The notes under the pieces are model-generated. The model saw nothing but the letters and a program-made list of their open reading frames with translations. It was not told where the DNA came from and did not search any database. From the NCBI RefSeq assembly GCF_900102195.1, contig NZ_FNBE01000001.1, positions 124,001 to 188,000 of the forward strand: a stretch of DNA of 64,000 nucleotides, written 5' to 3'. The DNA comes from Pseudonocardia oroxyli. GTDB lineage: Bacteria; Actinomycetota; Actinomycetes; Mycobacteriales; Pseudonocardiaceae. Below, in pieces: positions 8,331 to 16,861 of the stretch. Every line of letters starts with the position of its first letter. Within the stretch, counting starts at the first letter, position 1. The translations under genes and the position numbers were made by a program.

Positions 8331-9554
8331 TCAGGCGGAGGCGGGGGCTGTGCGGCGGGACTGGACCGTGCGCAGGACCAGGGCGAGGGCGGTGACCGCC
8401 ACGATCACCACCGCGTAGACCTCGGCCGTGATCCGCAGCCCGAAGGCCGTGCTCGCGAACCCCGCCGCCACCGCGGGGAGCGAGAAGGCCAGGTAGGACA
8501 GCACGAACGCGACGGCGAAGAGGGCGCCCCGCTCGTGGGGCGCGGCGATGCGGGCGAACGTGCCGAAGGTCGCGAGCGCCGCCGCCCCGAACCCGACGCC
8601 CGCGACGAGCGTCCCGAGCACGCCGAGCGCGACCTGCCCGCTCCAGATCCCGACCAGCGTCACGAGCGTGCCGCCGCCCAGCAGCGCCGCCGCCGGGCCG
8701 AGCAGCCGCACCGCGGACGTCCGCCGCAGCACGAACGCGGTCACCGCGCCGGTACCGCACAGCAACGTCACGACCACGCCGCCGATCAGATGGCTGGACA
8801 TCCCGAAGATCTGCGCGGCCAGCGACGGGCCGAGCGAGAGGTACAGGCCACCGAGCATCCAGCTGGCGAGCATCACCGGGACCACCGGTGCGACGTCCGC
8901 GCGCAGCCGGGCGGGCACGCCGACCACCGGTCGCAGCGACGCGACCGCCCCCGGCCGCCGCTCGGACGTCTCGGGCATCAGCGCGACGAGGATCGCGGCC
9001 ACCCCCATCCCGGCCAGCAGCAGCGCGTAGACGAACCGGGTGGGCGACGGCCCGAACTGCACGAGGGCGCCGGTGCCGAGCGCCCCCAGCGCGAGACCCG
9101 CCGTGGGGGCCACCGAGTTGACGACCCCGGCCCGGCCGCGGGCGTGCGGCGCCTCGAGGTCCACCAGGGCGGCGCCGAGCGTGGAGATCGCGGCCCCCGT
9201 GGCGATGCCCTGCAGGAACCGGGCCGTGGACAGCACCAGCACGTCGCCCGCCAGCAGGAACAGCACCAGCGCGACGCTCTCCAGCAGGATCGCGCCGAAC
9301 AGGACCGGCCGCCGCCCGACGTGGTCGGACAACCCGCCCACCACCAGCAGCGAGCCGAGCAGGCCCGCCACGTAGATCGCGAACACGACCGTCAGCACGG
9401 TCGGCGTGAAGTGCCACATCTGCTGGTAGACCACGTACAGCGGGGAGGGCGCGCTGGACGCCGCCAGGAAGAGCATCACGATGGCGCCCACCGCCGTGAA
9501 GAACAGGGCGCGGGAGCGGATCCCCGAGGACGGAGACGTCGTAGCTGCAGTCAT
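8331..9554 (-). CDS. MFS transporter (drug-efflux type), divergent from TetR
   Basis: 407 residues with 12 predicted membrane segments. The loop motif GGLSDHVGRRPVLFG near residue 77 and SAPSPLYVVYQQMWHF near residue 33 mark a drug:H+ antiporter-like MFS protein. ATG at 9554. The divergent TetR gene and two shared operator boxes (9567-9626) suggest classic repressor-controlled efflux of a toxic compound or metabolite. Confidence 0.87.
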   Translation of the reverse strand: MTAATTSPSSGIRSRALFFTAVGAIVMLFLAASSAPSPLYVVYQQMWHFTPTVLTVVFAIYVAGLLGSLLVVGGLSDHVGRRPVLFGAILLESVALVLFLLAGDVLVLSTARFLQGIATGAAISTLGAALVDLEAPHARGRAGVVNSVAPTAGLALGALGTGALVQFGPSPTRFVYALLLAGMGVAAILVALMPETSERRPGAVASLRPVVGVPARLRADVAPVVPVMLASWMLGGLYLSLGPSLAAQIFGMSSHLIGGVVVTLLCGTGAVTAFVLRRTSAVRLLGPAAALLGGGTLVTLVGIWSGQVALGVLGTLVAGVGFGAAALATFGTFARIAAPHERGALFAVAFVLSYLAFSLPAVAAGFASTAFGLRITAEVYAVVIVAVTALALVLRTVQSRRTAPASA

Positions 9555-9566
9555 GGCTGTCCCATT

Positions 9567-9626
9567 CGCAATGATCCGTGCGTTAACGGAGAGGACGCTA
9601 CCACGCTCGCAATGATCGTTGCGTTA
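9567..9626. promoter_or_regulatory. Two TetR operator boxes, 41 bp apart
   Basis: Two related 19-bp boxes lie between the divergent mfs and tetR genes: 9567-9585 and 9608-9626, both reading CGCAATGATC followed by a half-site ending GCGTTA. The second is the better palindrome (CGCAATGATCGTTGCG, 14 of 16 positions symmetric). One sits just before each start codon. A -10-like CATACT (9631-9636) follows the second box, 6 nt before the tetR ATG. Confidence 0.65.
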
Positions 9627-9642
9627 GTGCCATACTCGTCTC

Positions 9643-10200
9643 ATGAGCGCACCGGCGGGAACACAGCAGGGAACGCGCCCCGGCGGCCGGTCGGCGCAGA
9701 AGCGGGCCGCGGTGCACCGGGCCGTCGCGGAGCTGCTCGCCGAACAGGCGGACCTGACCCTCCCGGTCGTCGCCGCGCGCGCCGGCGTGCACCCGACCAC
9801 CCTCTACCGGCGGTGGGGGTCGGTCGGGGACCTGCTCGCGGACGTCGCGACCAGCAGGTTCACCGGAGAGGTCGTGGTGCCGGACACCGGGTCGCTGCGC
9901 GCGGACCTGGAGCGCTGGGCGGCGGACGTGGCGACGGACGTCTCGGACCCGGACGTGCTGATGCTCATGCGCGCCGCGGTCGGCGCGGGCGAGAGCGGGG
10001 CCTGCGCGTGCCGTGGGGACCGGGAGGAGCAGCTCGCCGCGCTCCTCGACCGCGAGCGGGCCCGGGGCGGCAGGCCCCCGACCGTCGCGCGGGCGGCCGA
10101 GGTGCTGTTGGGCGCGATCTACTACCGCGCGATCTTCACCGAGACCCCCGGTACACCGGAGTGGGCCCGCGGCCTGGTCGAGGTCCTGCTCCCGAGCTGA
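9643..10200 (+). CDS. TetR family transcriptional regulator
   Basis: 185 residues. The N-terminal helix-turn-helix spans about residues 38-62 (LPVVAARAGVHPTTLYRRWGS) and is followed by a TetR_C-like ligand domain. It is divergent from an MFS exporter and probably represses both genes through the two boxes at 9567-9626. CATACT at 9631-9636 ends 6 nt before the ATG, so the transcript may be leaderless. Effector unknown. CACR at about residues 122-125 is an odd cysteine-containing segment. Confidence 0.88.
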   Translation: MSAPAGTQQGTRPGGRSAQKRAAVHRAVAELLAEQADLTLPVVAARAGVHPTTLYRRWGSVGDLLADVATSRFTGEVVVPDTGSLRADLERWAADVATDVSDPDVLMLMRAAVGAGESGACACRGDREEQLAALLDRERARGGRPPTVARAAEVLLGAIYYRAIFTETPGTPEWARGLVEVLLPS

Positions 10201-10221
10201 CGCGGGGCCGTGACGCGTGGC

Positions 10222-10446
10222 CCTGACGCAGGGGCCTGACGCAGGGGCCTGACGCTTGGGACGCCCAAGCACCGCTGAGCGACGCTTGGGCGTCCCAAGC
10301 ATCAGCGGCATCGGCGGCCCGGCGACGCTTGGGCGTCCCAAGCACCACTGAGCGACGCTTGGGCGTCCCAAGCGTCAGCGGCATCGGCGGCCCGGTGACG
10401 CTTGGGCGTCCCAAGCACCACTGAGCGACGCTTGGGCGTCCCAAGC
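10222..10446. repeat. Tandem array: 73-bp units carrying paired 17-bp palindromes
   Basis: Six copies of the palindrome GCTTGGG-CGT-CCCAAGC start at 10254, 10284, 10327, 10357, 10400 and 10430. Spacing alternates 30 and 43 bp, so the true unit is 73 bp with two palindromes, repeated almost three times. Copies at 10357 and 10430 extend to 10-bp arms (GACGCTTGGG). The first copy has the inverted centre (ACG). Before it, 10222-10255 is a 13-bp tandem repeat (CCTGACGCAGGGG). The array follows the tetR stop and fills most of a 415-bp gene-free gap. It may act in termination or protein binding; I know of no such element by name. Confidence 0.9.
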
Positions 10447-10615
10447 GTCAGCAGCCCCAGCACCCCCCGCCGCCCCCGGCGTCACCACGACCGGCGGGCG
10501 GGAGGCTGGCCACACCCCCACTCACCCGGTGGCGCGGTCGTTCGCGACCCGCCCTCGGCGGGACGCTTCTCCCAGCGAACGGCCGCCCCCGCGGCCCCGG
10601 ACCAGGGAGAGACCC

Positions 10616-11974
10616 ATGACCGCCGTGTACCCCACCGACAGCCTGCTCCTCGCGGTGCAGGGACCCGTCTTCGCGCCCGGCGACGCCGGGTACGCGGAGG
10701 AGGTCGCCGGCTTCAACGTCGCGCACCGCCCCGCCGCCGCGCTCGTCGTCGGCGCCACGAGCAGCGCGGACGTCGCCGCCGCCGTGCGGTACGCCCGCGC
10801 GACCGGCAAACGGGTCGCCGTGCAGGCCACCGGCCACGGGCTGACCGAGGAGCTGTTCGACACCGTGCTGGTCAGCACCCGTCGGATGGACCGGGTCTCG
10901 ATCGACCCGCTCAACCGGCGCGCGACCGTCGGGGCGGGCGTGCGGTGGAGTGCGGTGATCGAGGCCGCCGCGCCGCACGGGCTGGCCCCGTTGAACGGCT
11001 CGTCGTCCCACGTCGGGGTGGTCGGCTACACGACCGGCGGCGGGCTGGGCCCGATGGCGCGCCGCTACGGCTTCGCCGCGGACCACGTGCGCCGGTTCAC
11101 GATCGTCACCGCCGACGGCCGGGTCCGCGACATCGACGAGAACGCCACCGGCGAGGACGGCGACCTGTTCTGGGCGGTCCGCGGCGGCAAGGGCAACTTC
11201 GGGATCGTCACCGAGCTGGAGTTCGACCTGGTCCCGGTCGCCGGGTTCTTCGGCGGCGCCGTGATCTTCCCGGGCGAGGCCGCGGGCGCCGTGCTGCACG
11301 CCTGGCGTGCCTGGGCGCCGACGCTGCCCGAGGAGACGACCACCTCGGTCGCGCTGCTGAACCTGCCGCCGGACCCGCGGCTCCCGGAGCCGCTGCGCGG
11401 CCGCTCGGTGGTCGCGCAGCGGTTCACCCACCTCGGCGCCGGCGGTGCCGACCTGCTCGCCCCGATGCGTGCCGTCGCCGAGCCCCTGATGGACACGGTC
11501 GCCGACCTGCCGTACGCGGCGATCGACGCCGTCCACATGGACCCGACCGATCCGATGCCCGGCTGGGACCGGGGCTGCGCGCTCGCCGAGCTCACCGCCG
11601 AGACCGCGGACACGGTGCTCGCGCACGCGGTGGACTCGCCCCTGGCGATGATCGAGATCCGGCTGCTGGGCGGAGCGATCGCCCGCCGTCCCGAGGTGCC
11701 GAACGCGGTCTCCGGCCGCGATGCCGCGTTCGGGGTGTTCACCGTGGGCGTCCTCGCCGGCCCGCAGCCCCATCTCGTCCCCGCCGCGAGTGCGGCGCTG
11801 GTCGAGGCGCTGCGCCCCTGGGCCGCCGCGGGCGGGCTGGTCAACTTCCTGGGCCAGGCCTCCCCCGACCGCGTCGGCAGCCTGTGGTCGGCGGCCGACC
11901 GCGCCCGGCTGCGGACGATCGCGGCGACCGTCGACCCGGACCGGACCTTCGCGACCAACGTCGTCCTCGGGTGA
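10616..11974 (+). CDS. FAD-binding oxidoreductase (berberine-bridge/PCMH type)
   Basis: 452 residues. An N-terminal FAD_binding_4 (PCMH) domain covers about residues 35-210, with VQATGHGL, where His74 is the candidate 8-alpha flavin attachment site, and GYTTGGGLGPMARRYGFAADHV. The C-terminal end (DRTFATNVVLG) resembles a berberine-bridge motif. Such enzymes oxidise sugars, alcohols or natural-product intermediates; the substrate cannot be told here. The ATG at 10616 has AGGGAGAG upstream; an in-frame ATG at 10529 would add an Arg/Pro-rich tail. It is not obviously in an operon. Confidence 0.85.
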   Translation: MTAVYPTDSLLLAVQGPVFAPGDAGYAEEVAGFNVAHRPAAALVVGATSSADVAAAVRYARATGKRVAVQATGHGLTEELFDTVLVSTRRMDRVSIDPLNRRATVGAGVRWSAVIEAAAPHGLAPLNGSSSHVGVVGYTTGGGLGPMARRYGFAADHVRRFTIVTADGRVRDIDENATGEDGDLFWAVRGGKGNFGIVTELEFDLVPVAGFFGGAVIFPGEAAGAVLHAWRAWAPTLPEETTTSVALLNLPPDPRLPEPLRGRSVVAQRFTHLGAGGADLLAPMRAVAEPLMDTVADLPYAAIDAVHMDPTDPMPGWDRGCALAELTAETADTVLAHAVDSPLAMIEIRLLGGAIARRPEVPNAVSGRDAAFGVFTVGVLAGPQPHLVPAASAALVEALRPWAAAGGLVNFLGQASPDRVGSLWSAADRARLRTIAATVDPDRTFATNVVLG

Positions 11975-12006
11975 CTGCTGTGGACGGACGCTGACCGACA
12001 CGGAAC

Positions 12007-12043
12007 CATGGGACTCCCAGCCGACGAGGTGAGGAGTCCCATG
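12007..12043 (+). promoter_or_regulatory. Inverted repeat overlapping a ribosome site and start codon
   Basis: CATGGGACTCC (12007-12017) pairs perfectly with GGAGTCCCATG (12033-12043), an 11-bp stem with a 15-nt loop. The right arm contains the ATG at 12041 and part of its GGAG ribosome site; the left arm contains another in-frame ATG at 12008. It could be a terminator of the upstream gene, a translational gate or a protein site. Confidence 0.5.
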
Positions 12044-12331
12044 ACCGTCTCCGGTGACGACCCGCGCGAGGCCCGGACCAGGGCTACCGAGGTCCGGGGC
12101 CGGCGGGTGTGGGGCTTCGGCGGCCCCACCTCCGGCTCCGGCTCGCACGACGGGCAGAGCGCCTTGAAGCTGCACCGGGGGATCTCGGTGCTCGCCTTCC
12201 TGCTCTGTGTGCTGGTCGTGGTGGTGTTCATCCTGGACGGGGCGTTGGTCCCCGCGATCGTGTTCGCGGTCGTCGCGCTGGGCTGTGTCGGGATCTTCGT
12301 CTGGACCTCCGCCCAGCTGCGGCGCACCTAG
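12041..12331 (+). CDS. Small two-helix membrane protein
   Basis: 96 residues: a polar N-terminal part with a Gly/Ser-rich stretch (FGGPTSGSGSHDG), then two hydrophobic helices at about residues 46-67 and 69-90, ending in TSAQLRRT. No recognised domain. The ATG at 12041 is preceded by GAGGTGAGGAG and preferred; an in-frame ATG at 12008 would give 107 residues. The start lies in a strong inverted repeat. The compositional pattern and clean ribosome site make it likely to be a real gene. Confidence 0.65.
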   Translation: MTVSGDDPREARTRATEVRGRRVWGFGGPTSGSGSHDGQSALKLHRGISVLAFLLCVLVVVVFILDGALVPAIVFAVVALGCVGIFVWTSAQLRRT

Positions 12332-12383
12332 CGTCGCACCTGGCCTCATACCCAGCGTCACCGAGGCGCTACTCTCCGCCGCC

Positions 12384-13565
12384 ATGGGGCGGCATCGGTG
12401 CGCGGCGCAGCTCCGCCCCCGGGCGGCGATCGCGCTCGTCCAGGTGCTGGGCCTGGCCGTGTGGTTCTCCGCCTCGGCGGTGGCGCCCGCGCTCCAGCGG
12501 GAATGGGCCGTCGGCGCCGTCCTCCTGACGGTCGCGGTGCAGCTCGGATTCGTGGCGGGGGCCGTCGGGTCGGCCGTGCTCACCCTGGCCGACCGCCTCC
12601 CGCCCCACCGTCTGGTGGCCTGCTCGGCCCTCGGCGCGGCGGCCTGCACCGCGCTGCTCACCCTCGTCGACTCCGCGGGACCCGCGCTGGTGCTCCGCGC
12701 CCTGACCGGGCTGTTCCTCGCCGGCGTCTACCCGGTCGGCATGAAGCTGACGACGTCCTGGTCGGGCCCCTCCACCCGGGGCCGGGACCTCGGCCTGCTC
12801 CTCGCCGCCCTGACGCTCGGCTCCGCCCTCCCCCACCTGCTCGGCGGCCTCGCCCTCCCGTGGCGCGGGGTGCTGCTGGGTGCCGCGGCCGCCGGAGCCC
12901 TGGCGGCGGTGATCGCCGCGGTCGCGGTCCGGCCGGGGCCGGGCCACGCCCCCTCGCCCCCGCCGAACCCGCGGTACGCGCTCGCGCTGCTGCACGACCG
13001 CACCGCCCGGCTGGTCGTGCTCGGCTACCTCGGACACATGTGGGAGCTCTACGCCTTCTGGACCTGGCTGCCGACCTACCTCGCCGCCGCGACGACGGTC
13101 CCGGCGGAGTCCGCGCACCTCGTCGCCTTCGCCGCGGCCGGGGTGGCGGGCGCGGCGGGCTGCGTGGTCGCAGGCCGCGCGGCCGACCGGGTCGGGCCGG
13201 TGCCGGTCGCGCTCGCCGCCCTCGCCGTGTCCGGGACCTGCTGTCTGCTGGCGCCGGTGGTGGCGGACGGGGCGCCCGCGGCCGTCGTCGGGTTCGTGCT
13301 GCTCTGGGGGGCCGCCGTGATCGCGGACTCCGCCCTGTTCACCGCCGCGTTGTCGGACGTCGTGGACCACCGCTACGTCGGCACCGCGCTGACGACCCAG
13401 ACCGCCTTGGGCTTCCTGCTCACCAGCGCGGCCATCCCGACGGTCGCCGCCGCGGCGGCGCTCACCGACTGGCGGCTGGCGGCGGTGGCCCTGCTGCCGG
13501 GCCCGCTGCTCGGCGTCCGGGCCCTGCGCGCGCTCCTCGCACGACGAGTCACACTGGAGGCATGA
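12384..13565 (+). CDS. MFS transporter, coupled to menJ
   Basis: 393 residues with 12 predicted membrane segments. Features include the early FSASAVAPALQREW, the GRAADRVGPVPVALAALA loop in the second half and GVYPVGMKLTTSW near residue 120, as in MFS proteins of the nitrate/cyanate-like group. ATG at 12384 follows TACTCT (12370-12375) by 8 nt, a possibly leaderless start. The stop overlaps the menJ ATG by 4 nt (ATGA), so they are co-translated. Substrate unknown. Confidence 0.8.
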   Translation: MGRHRCAAQLRPRAAIALVQVLGLAVWFSASAVAPALQREWAVGAVLLTVAVQLGFVAGAVGSAVLTLADRLPPHRLVACSALGAAACTALLTLVDSAGPALVLRALTGLFLAGVYPVGMKLTTSWSGPSTRGRDLGLLLAALTLGSALPHLLGGLALPWRGVLLGAAAAGALAAVIAAVAVRPGPGHAPSPPPNPRYALALLHDRTARLVVLGYLGHMWELYAFWTWLPTYLAAATTVPAESAHLVAFAAAGVAGAAGCVVAGRAADRVGPVPVALAALAVSGTCCLLAPVVADGAPAAVVGFVLLWGAAVIADSALFTAALSDVVDHRYVGTALTTQTALGFLLTSAAIPTVAAAAALTDWRLAAVALLPGPLLGVRALRALLARRVTLEA

Positions 13566-14800
13566 CGCTCCCGGGCTCCACCGACCTGCTCGTGATCGGC
13601 GCGGGCCCGGCCGGGTCGGCGGCCGCCGCCTGGGCCGCCCGCCAGGGCATCGACACCGTCCTCGCGGACGCCGCGGCCTTCCCCCGGGACAAGACCTGCG
13701 GCGACGGCCTGACCCCGCGCGCGATCGCCGAGCTCGACCGGCTCGGCCTCGGTCCGTGGGTGCGCGGGCACGGCGCCAACCGCGGCCTGCGGGCCGCCGG
13801 GTTCGGCCGGACGCTGGAGCTCCTGTGGCCGGGCGGGTCACTGCCGTCGGAGGGCAGCGCGGTCGCGCGCACCGAGCTCGACGCCCGCATCCGGGAGGTC
13901 GCCCTCGAGGCGGGCGCGGTCGGCGTCGTCGGCAAGGCCGTGGACGTCGAGCGCGACGGGGAGCGGATCTCCGGCGTGACGTTCGCGGACGGCCAGACCG
14001 TGGCCTGCCAGCGCGTGGTGGTCGCCGACGGGGTGCGCTCGACCCTGGGCCGGGTGCTGGGTCGGGAGTGGCACCAGGACACCGCGTACGGCGTGGCGGC
14101 CCGCGGGTACATCCGCTCCGCCCGCCACGACGACCCGTGGATCTCCTCGCACCTGGAGCTGCGGGGCACCGCGAACGAGGTCCTGGCGGGCTACGGCTGG
14201 GTGTTCCCGCTGCACACCGGCGAGGTGAACATCGGCGTCGGCACGCTGGCCACCGAGAAGCGACCCGCGAACGTGCAGCTCCGGTCGTTGATCCAGCACT
14301 ACACGAACCTGCGCCGCGAGGACTGGGGGCTCGACGGCGACGTCCGGCTGGTGCGGTCCGCGCTGCTCCCGATGGGTGGGGCCGTGTCCGGGGTCGCCGG
14401 GCCGAACTGGGCGCTGATCGGTGACGCGGCGGGCTGCGTCAACCCGCTCAACGGCGAGGGCATCGACTACGGCCTGGAGACCGGGCGGCTGGTCGCCGAG
14501 CTGGCGGTCGCCGAGAAGGACCTCGCCCGCGCGTGGCCCGCCACCCTGCGCGGGCACTACGGCAGCGCGTTCTCGATCGCGCGGCGGCTGGCGGGCCTGC
14601 TCACCGTGCCGAACCTGCTGCGGGCCGCGGGCCCGGTCGGGATGCGGTGGACCGGGTTGATGCGCGTCGCGCTGCGGGTCATGGGCAACCTCGTCACCGA
14701 GGAGGACCGGGACCTGACCGCCCGTGCCTGGCGGGCGGCGGGGGCGCTGTCCCTGCGGCTCGACGACCGCCGCCCCTTCCCCGCCGCCGACCTGCGCTGA
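13562..14800 (+). CDS. menJ: Menaquinone reductase (geranylgeranyl reductase family)
   Basis: 412 residues. The N-terminal FAD-binding GAGPAGSAAAAWAA (residues 13-26), FPRDKTCGDGLTPRA and the C-terminal GDAAGCVNPLNGEGIDYGLE are all present. The sequence follows mycobacterial MenJ (Rv0561c) closely, including SAVARTELDARIREVA, YGWVFPLHTGEVNIGVG and LLPMGGAVSGVAG. MenJ reduces one isoprene double bond of menaquinone at the membrane. It overlaps the upstream MFS gene by 4 nt. It is probably the real quinone reductase rather than a lipid geranylgeranyl reductase, by close similarity (inference). Confidence 0.85.
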   Translation: MTLPGSTDLLVIGAGPAGSAAAAWAARQGIDTVLADAAAFPRDKTCGDGLTPRAIAELDRLGLGPWVRGHGANRGLRAAGFGRTLELLWPGGSLPSEGSAVARTELDARIREVALEAGAVGVVGKAVDVERDGERISGVTFADGQTVACQRVVVADGVRSTLGRVLGREWHQDTAYGVAARGYIRSARHDDPWISSHLELRGTANEVLAGYGWVFPLHTGEVNIGVGTLATEKRPANVQLRSLIQHYTNLRREDWGLDGDVRLVRSALLPMGGAVSGVAGPNWALIGDAAGCVNPLNGEGIDYGLETGRLVAELAVAEKDLARAWPATLRGHYGSAFSIARRLAGLLTVPNLLRAAGPVGMRWTGLMRVALRVMGNLVTEEDRDLTARAWRAAGALSLRLDDRRPFPAADLR

Positions 14801-14806
14801 TCCCGT

Positions 14807-14848
14807 CGTGAGTGGCGATGGTCGCCAGAGCGACCATCGCCACTCACG
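14807..14848. terminator. 42-bp hairpin, family 1 (perfect 19-bp stem)
   Basis: Arms 14807-14825 and 14830-14848 pair perfectly over 19 bp with loop CAGA. The arm reads CGTGAGTGGCGATGGTCGC. The stem is identical to the hairpin at 44086-44127. It lies between the convergent menJ and dienelactone hydrolase-like genes, 6 bp after the menJ stop. No T-tract. Confidence 0.82.
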
Positions 14849-14852
14849 GGTG

Positions 14853-15590
14853 TCAGAGGGCGGCGCGGTACAGGTCGACCAGGGCCGCCCAGTGCCGGTC
14901 CTCGGACTCCTGGTCGTGCGTGGGGTTGTCCGGGACCGCGAAGCCGTGCGCGGCGGGGTAGGTCTCGATGGTGTGCCGGACGCCCGCGTCCGTCAGCGTC
15001 TCGTCGAGCAGCGCGAACTGCTCGGGGCCGAAGGAACCGTCGTCCTTCGCCCCGGCCACGTAGACCGCGGCGGCGATGCCGCCCGCCCGATGGTGCGGGC
15101 TGCCGGGGTCGTCCGCGACCGCGAGCCCGCCGCCGTGGAAGGACGCCGCCGCCCCGACCGTCGCGCCGAGCGCACCGGCCGCGGTGAGCGAGGCCTTGCC
15201 GCCCATGCAGTACCCGGTGGTGCCGACCGCAGGCCCGGCCACCTCGGGCCGCGCGAGCAGCGCCTGCGCGTAGGCCGCGGCGTCCGCGGCGACGAAGTCC
15301 GAGGTCAGGCTCTTGACCATGCCCATCAGCCGGGCCCGCTCCTCGGGGTCGGCGAAGACGGTGTCCATGTCGAAGGGCGCGAAGCCGCCGTGCCGGTAGT
15401 AGACGTCCGGCAGCAGCACCGCGTACCCGAGGCTCGCGAGGTGGTCCGCCATCGCCAGGAAGGTGTCCCGCACCCCGCCCGCGTCCACGAACATCACCAC
15501 GCCCGGCCAGGGCCCGTCCCCGTCGGGGGTGTGCAGGGTGGCCGAGCAGGCGCCTTCGGGCGCGTCGATCGTGAGCGGCGTGCGGGGCAT
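14853..15590 (-). CDS. Dienelactone hydrolase family protein
   Basis: 245 residues, the usual length for the family. Alpha/beta hydrolase with the cysteine nucleophile Cys128 in GYCMGGK, a candidate acid near Asp183/Asp184 (GAKDDGSF) and His215 in AAHGFAV, the Cys-Asp-His triad of dienelactone hydrolases. These open lactones in chloroaromatic degradation, but many family members have other or unknown ester substrates. GGAGG precedes the ATG. A TAGGGT box (15635-15630, minus strand) overlapping the end of the upstream marR gene could be its own promoter. Confidence 0.87.
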   Translation of the reverse strand: MPRTPLTIDAPEGACSATLHTPDGDGPWPGVVMFVDAGGVRDTFLAMADHLASLGYAVLLPDVYYRHGGFAPFDMDTVFADPEERARLMGMVKSLTSDFVAADAAAYAQALLARPEVAGPAVGTTGYCMGGKASLTAAGALGATVGAAASFHGGGLAVADDPGSPHHRAGGIAAAVYVAGAKDDGSFGPEQFALLDETLTDAGVRHTIETYPAAHGFAVPDNPTHDQESEDRHWAALVDLYRAAL

Positions 15591-15622
15591 GCGTCCTCCG
15601 TCGGATCAGTCGGACCGGGTCC

Positions 15623-16168
15623 TCAGCGGACCCTACTGTCCTGCGCGTGCAGGAAGGCGGACGTCGAGAACCCGACCTCGGCGAGGAACCGGTCCACCAC
15701 GTGGCGCTCCTCCACCGACAACCCCAGCAGGACCGCACTGGCCCGGTCCGCGAGCGTACGCAACAGCTCTCCCGCCACCGCGTGCCCGGACTCCTCGCAC
15801 AGCAGCCGGACCCGCCGCCGGTCCGCCGAGTCGGGCTCGCGCTGCACGTGCCCGGAGCGCACCAGCCGGTCGACCAGACCCGTGATCGCCCCCGTGGTCA
15901 GCCGCAGGGTCTGCGCGAGGTCGCCCGGTGTCGCGGGCGCCCCCATGCGCTCGGCGCCGGCGATCGCCACCAGGGCGTGCACCTCGGTGGGGCGCAGCGC
16001 CCGCGTCCGCGCTACGACCTCGACGACCCGCTCCGCCCCCGCCGCCAGGACGTGCAGTCGTTCGCCGATGCGCGGCACCGTCTCCTCCGACGACGATGAC
16101 GAAGAAGACGACGATGACGGCGCCGCCTCCGCCCGCCCCGGCGAGCGGACGCTCTCCTGCTGACCCAT
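15623..16168 (-). CDS. MarR family regulator with polyserine tract
   Basis: 181 residues. Winged helix: TPGDLAQTLRLTTGAITGLVDRLVRSGHV near residues 80-108, with wing SADRRRVRLL. An unusual run of ten serines at about residues 18-27 comes before the first helix. ATG at 16168 is preferred; a GTG directly upstream is the only alternative. The dienelactone hydrolase-like gene follows 32 bp downstream on the same strand, so the regulator may control it. Ligand unknown. Confidence 0.85.
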   Translation of the reverse strand: MGQQESVRSPGRAEAAPSSSSSSSSSSEETVPRIGERLHVLAAGAERVVEVVARTRALRPTEVHALVAIAGAERMGAPATPGDLAQTLRLTTGAITGLVDRLVRSGHVQREPDSADRRRVRLLCEESGHAVAGELLRTLADRASAVLLGLSVEERHVVDRFLAEVGFSTSAFLHAQDSRVR

Positions 16169-16861
16169 CACCCGCTGTCACCCTCCGGCACCGGCCGTTC
16201 GCCGATCACATCGCCTCCAGACGAATGGCGGCGCCCGCGGATCCGGCCGCCCCTTGCGGATTCAAACACAGCTGCAGCGGGCGCGCGCGCGAACGATTCC
16301 GCGCTTCGACCCGGACCGACCGCAATGGCGACGCTGGGCAATGGATCACCTACGTGGCGTCAATTCGGACATTCTCTCAGCGTGTGGTCGGTCCACCACC
16401 GTACGTGCCTCACCTGCGACGACGTGTGCTGTGACACAGTCGCGCAACCACTCCCGGACACCATCGATCCGGCGCTTCCGCATTGCGGCGGAGAATGCAC
16501 AATCGACCGTATCTGAGAGCTCTCGGTCAGCCCCTCAGATAATCCGGAGTGGACCGAAAATTCCACGATGTCCCAGGTGAGTGCTCGACATCGGAGCCCG
16601 GGAATGGCGCCGAGAGCGCCACAGGAGGGCGTGGCAAAGGCGTCGAGGCGCGGCGCCGAAAGCGCTGCGTGACGCCCGGTGCGGCCCCGAGGACAGCGTG
16701 ATCCGCTCAGCGCGCTCCGGGTCGGCCACCGGGTGCCGCCCGGCGCACCGGCGCGGCATCGTTCCGCCGTGGTCGGGCGCCGCTGAGCCCTCCCGAAGGT
16801 GAGGATCACCTGACGTGAGAGTGGTCACGTCCGCGCGGCGGGGTCCGGTGGGCGGACGGCG
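16169..16861. other. Gene-poor 690-bp interval, nothing recognised
   Basis: Between marR and ctpE there is no open frame with convincing coding character. The sequence from about 16200 to 16600 is visibly poorer in G+C and in GC-rich third positions than the rest of the window. No tRNA, hairpin terminator with T-tract, or known small RNA could be recognised. It may hold a regulatory RNA, a decayed gene or the marR promoter region. Confidence 0.5.

Noticed and set aside
10254..10446. CRISPR-like array
   Set aside because: Palindromes are regularly spaced, but the sequences between them are themselves repeated and no cas gene is present.
16360..16809. 149-codon minus-strand frame in the gene-poor interval
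   Set aside because: No conserved motif, no ribosome site, and amino acid make-up typical of random GC-rich sequence.
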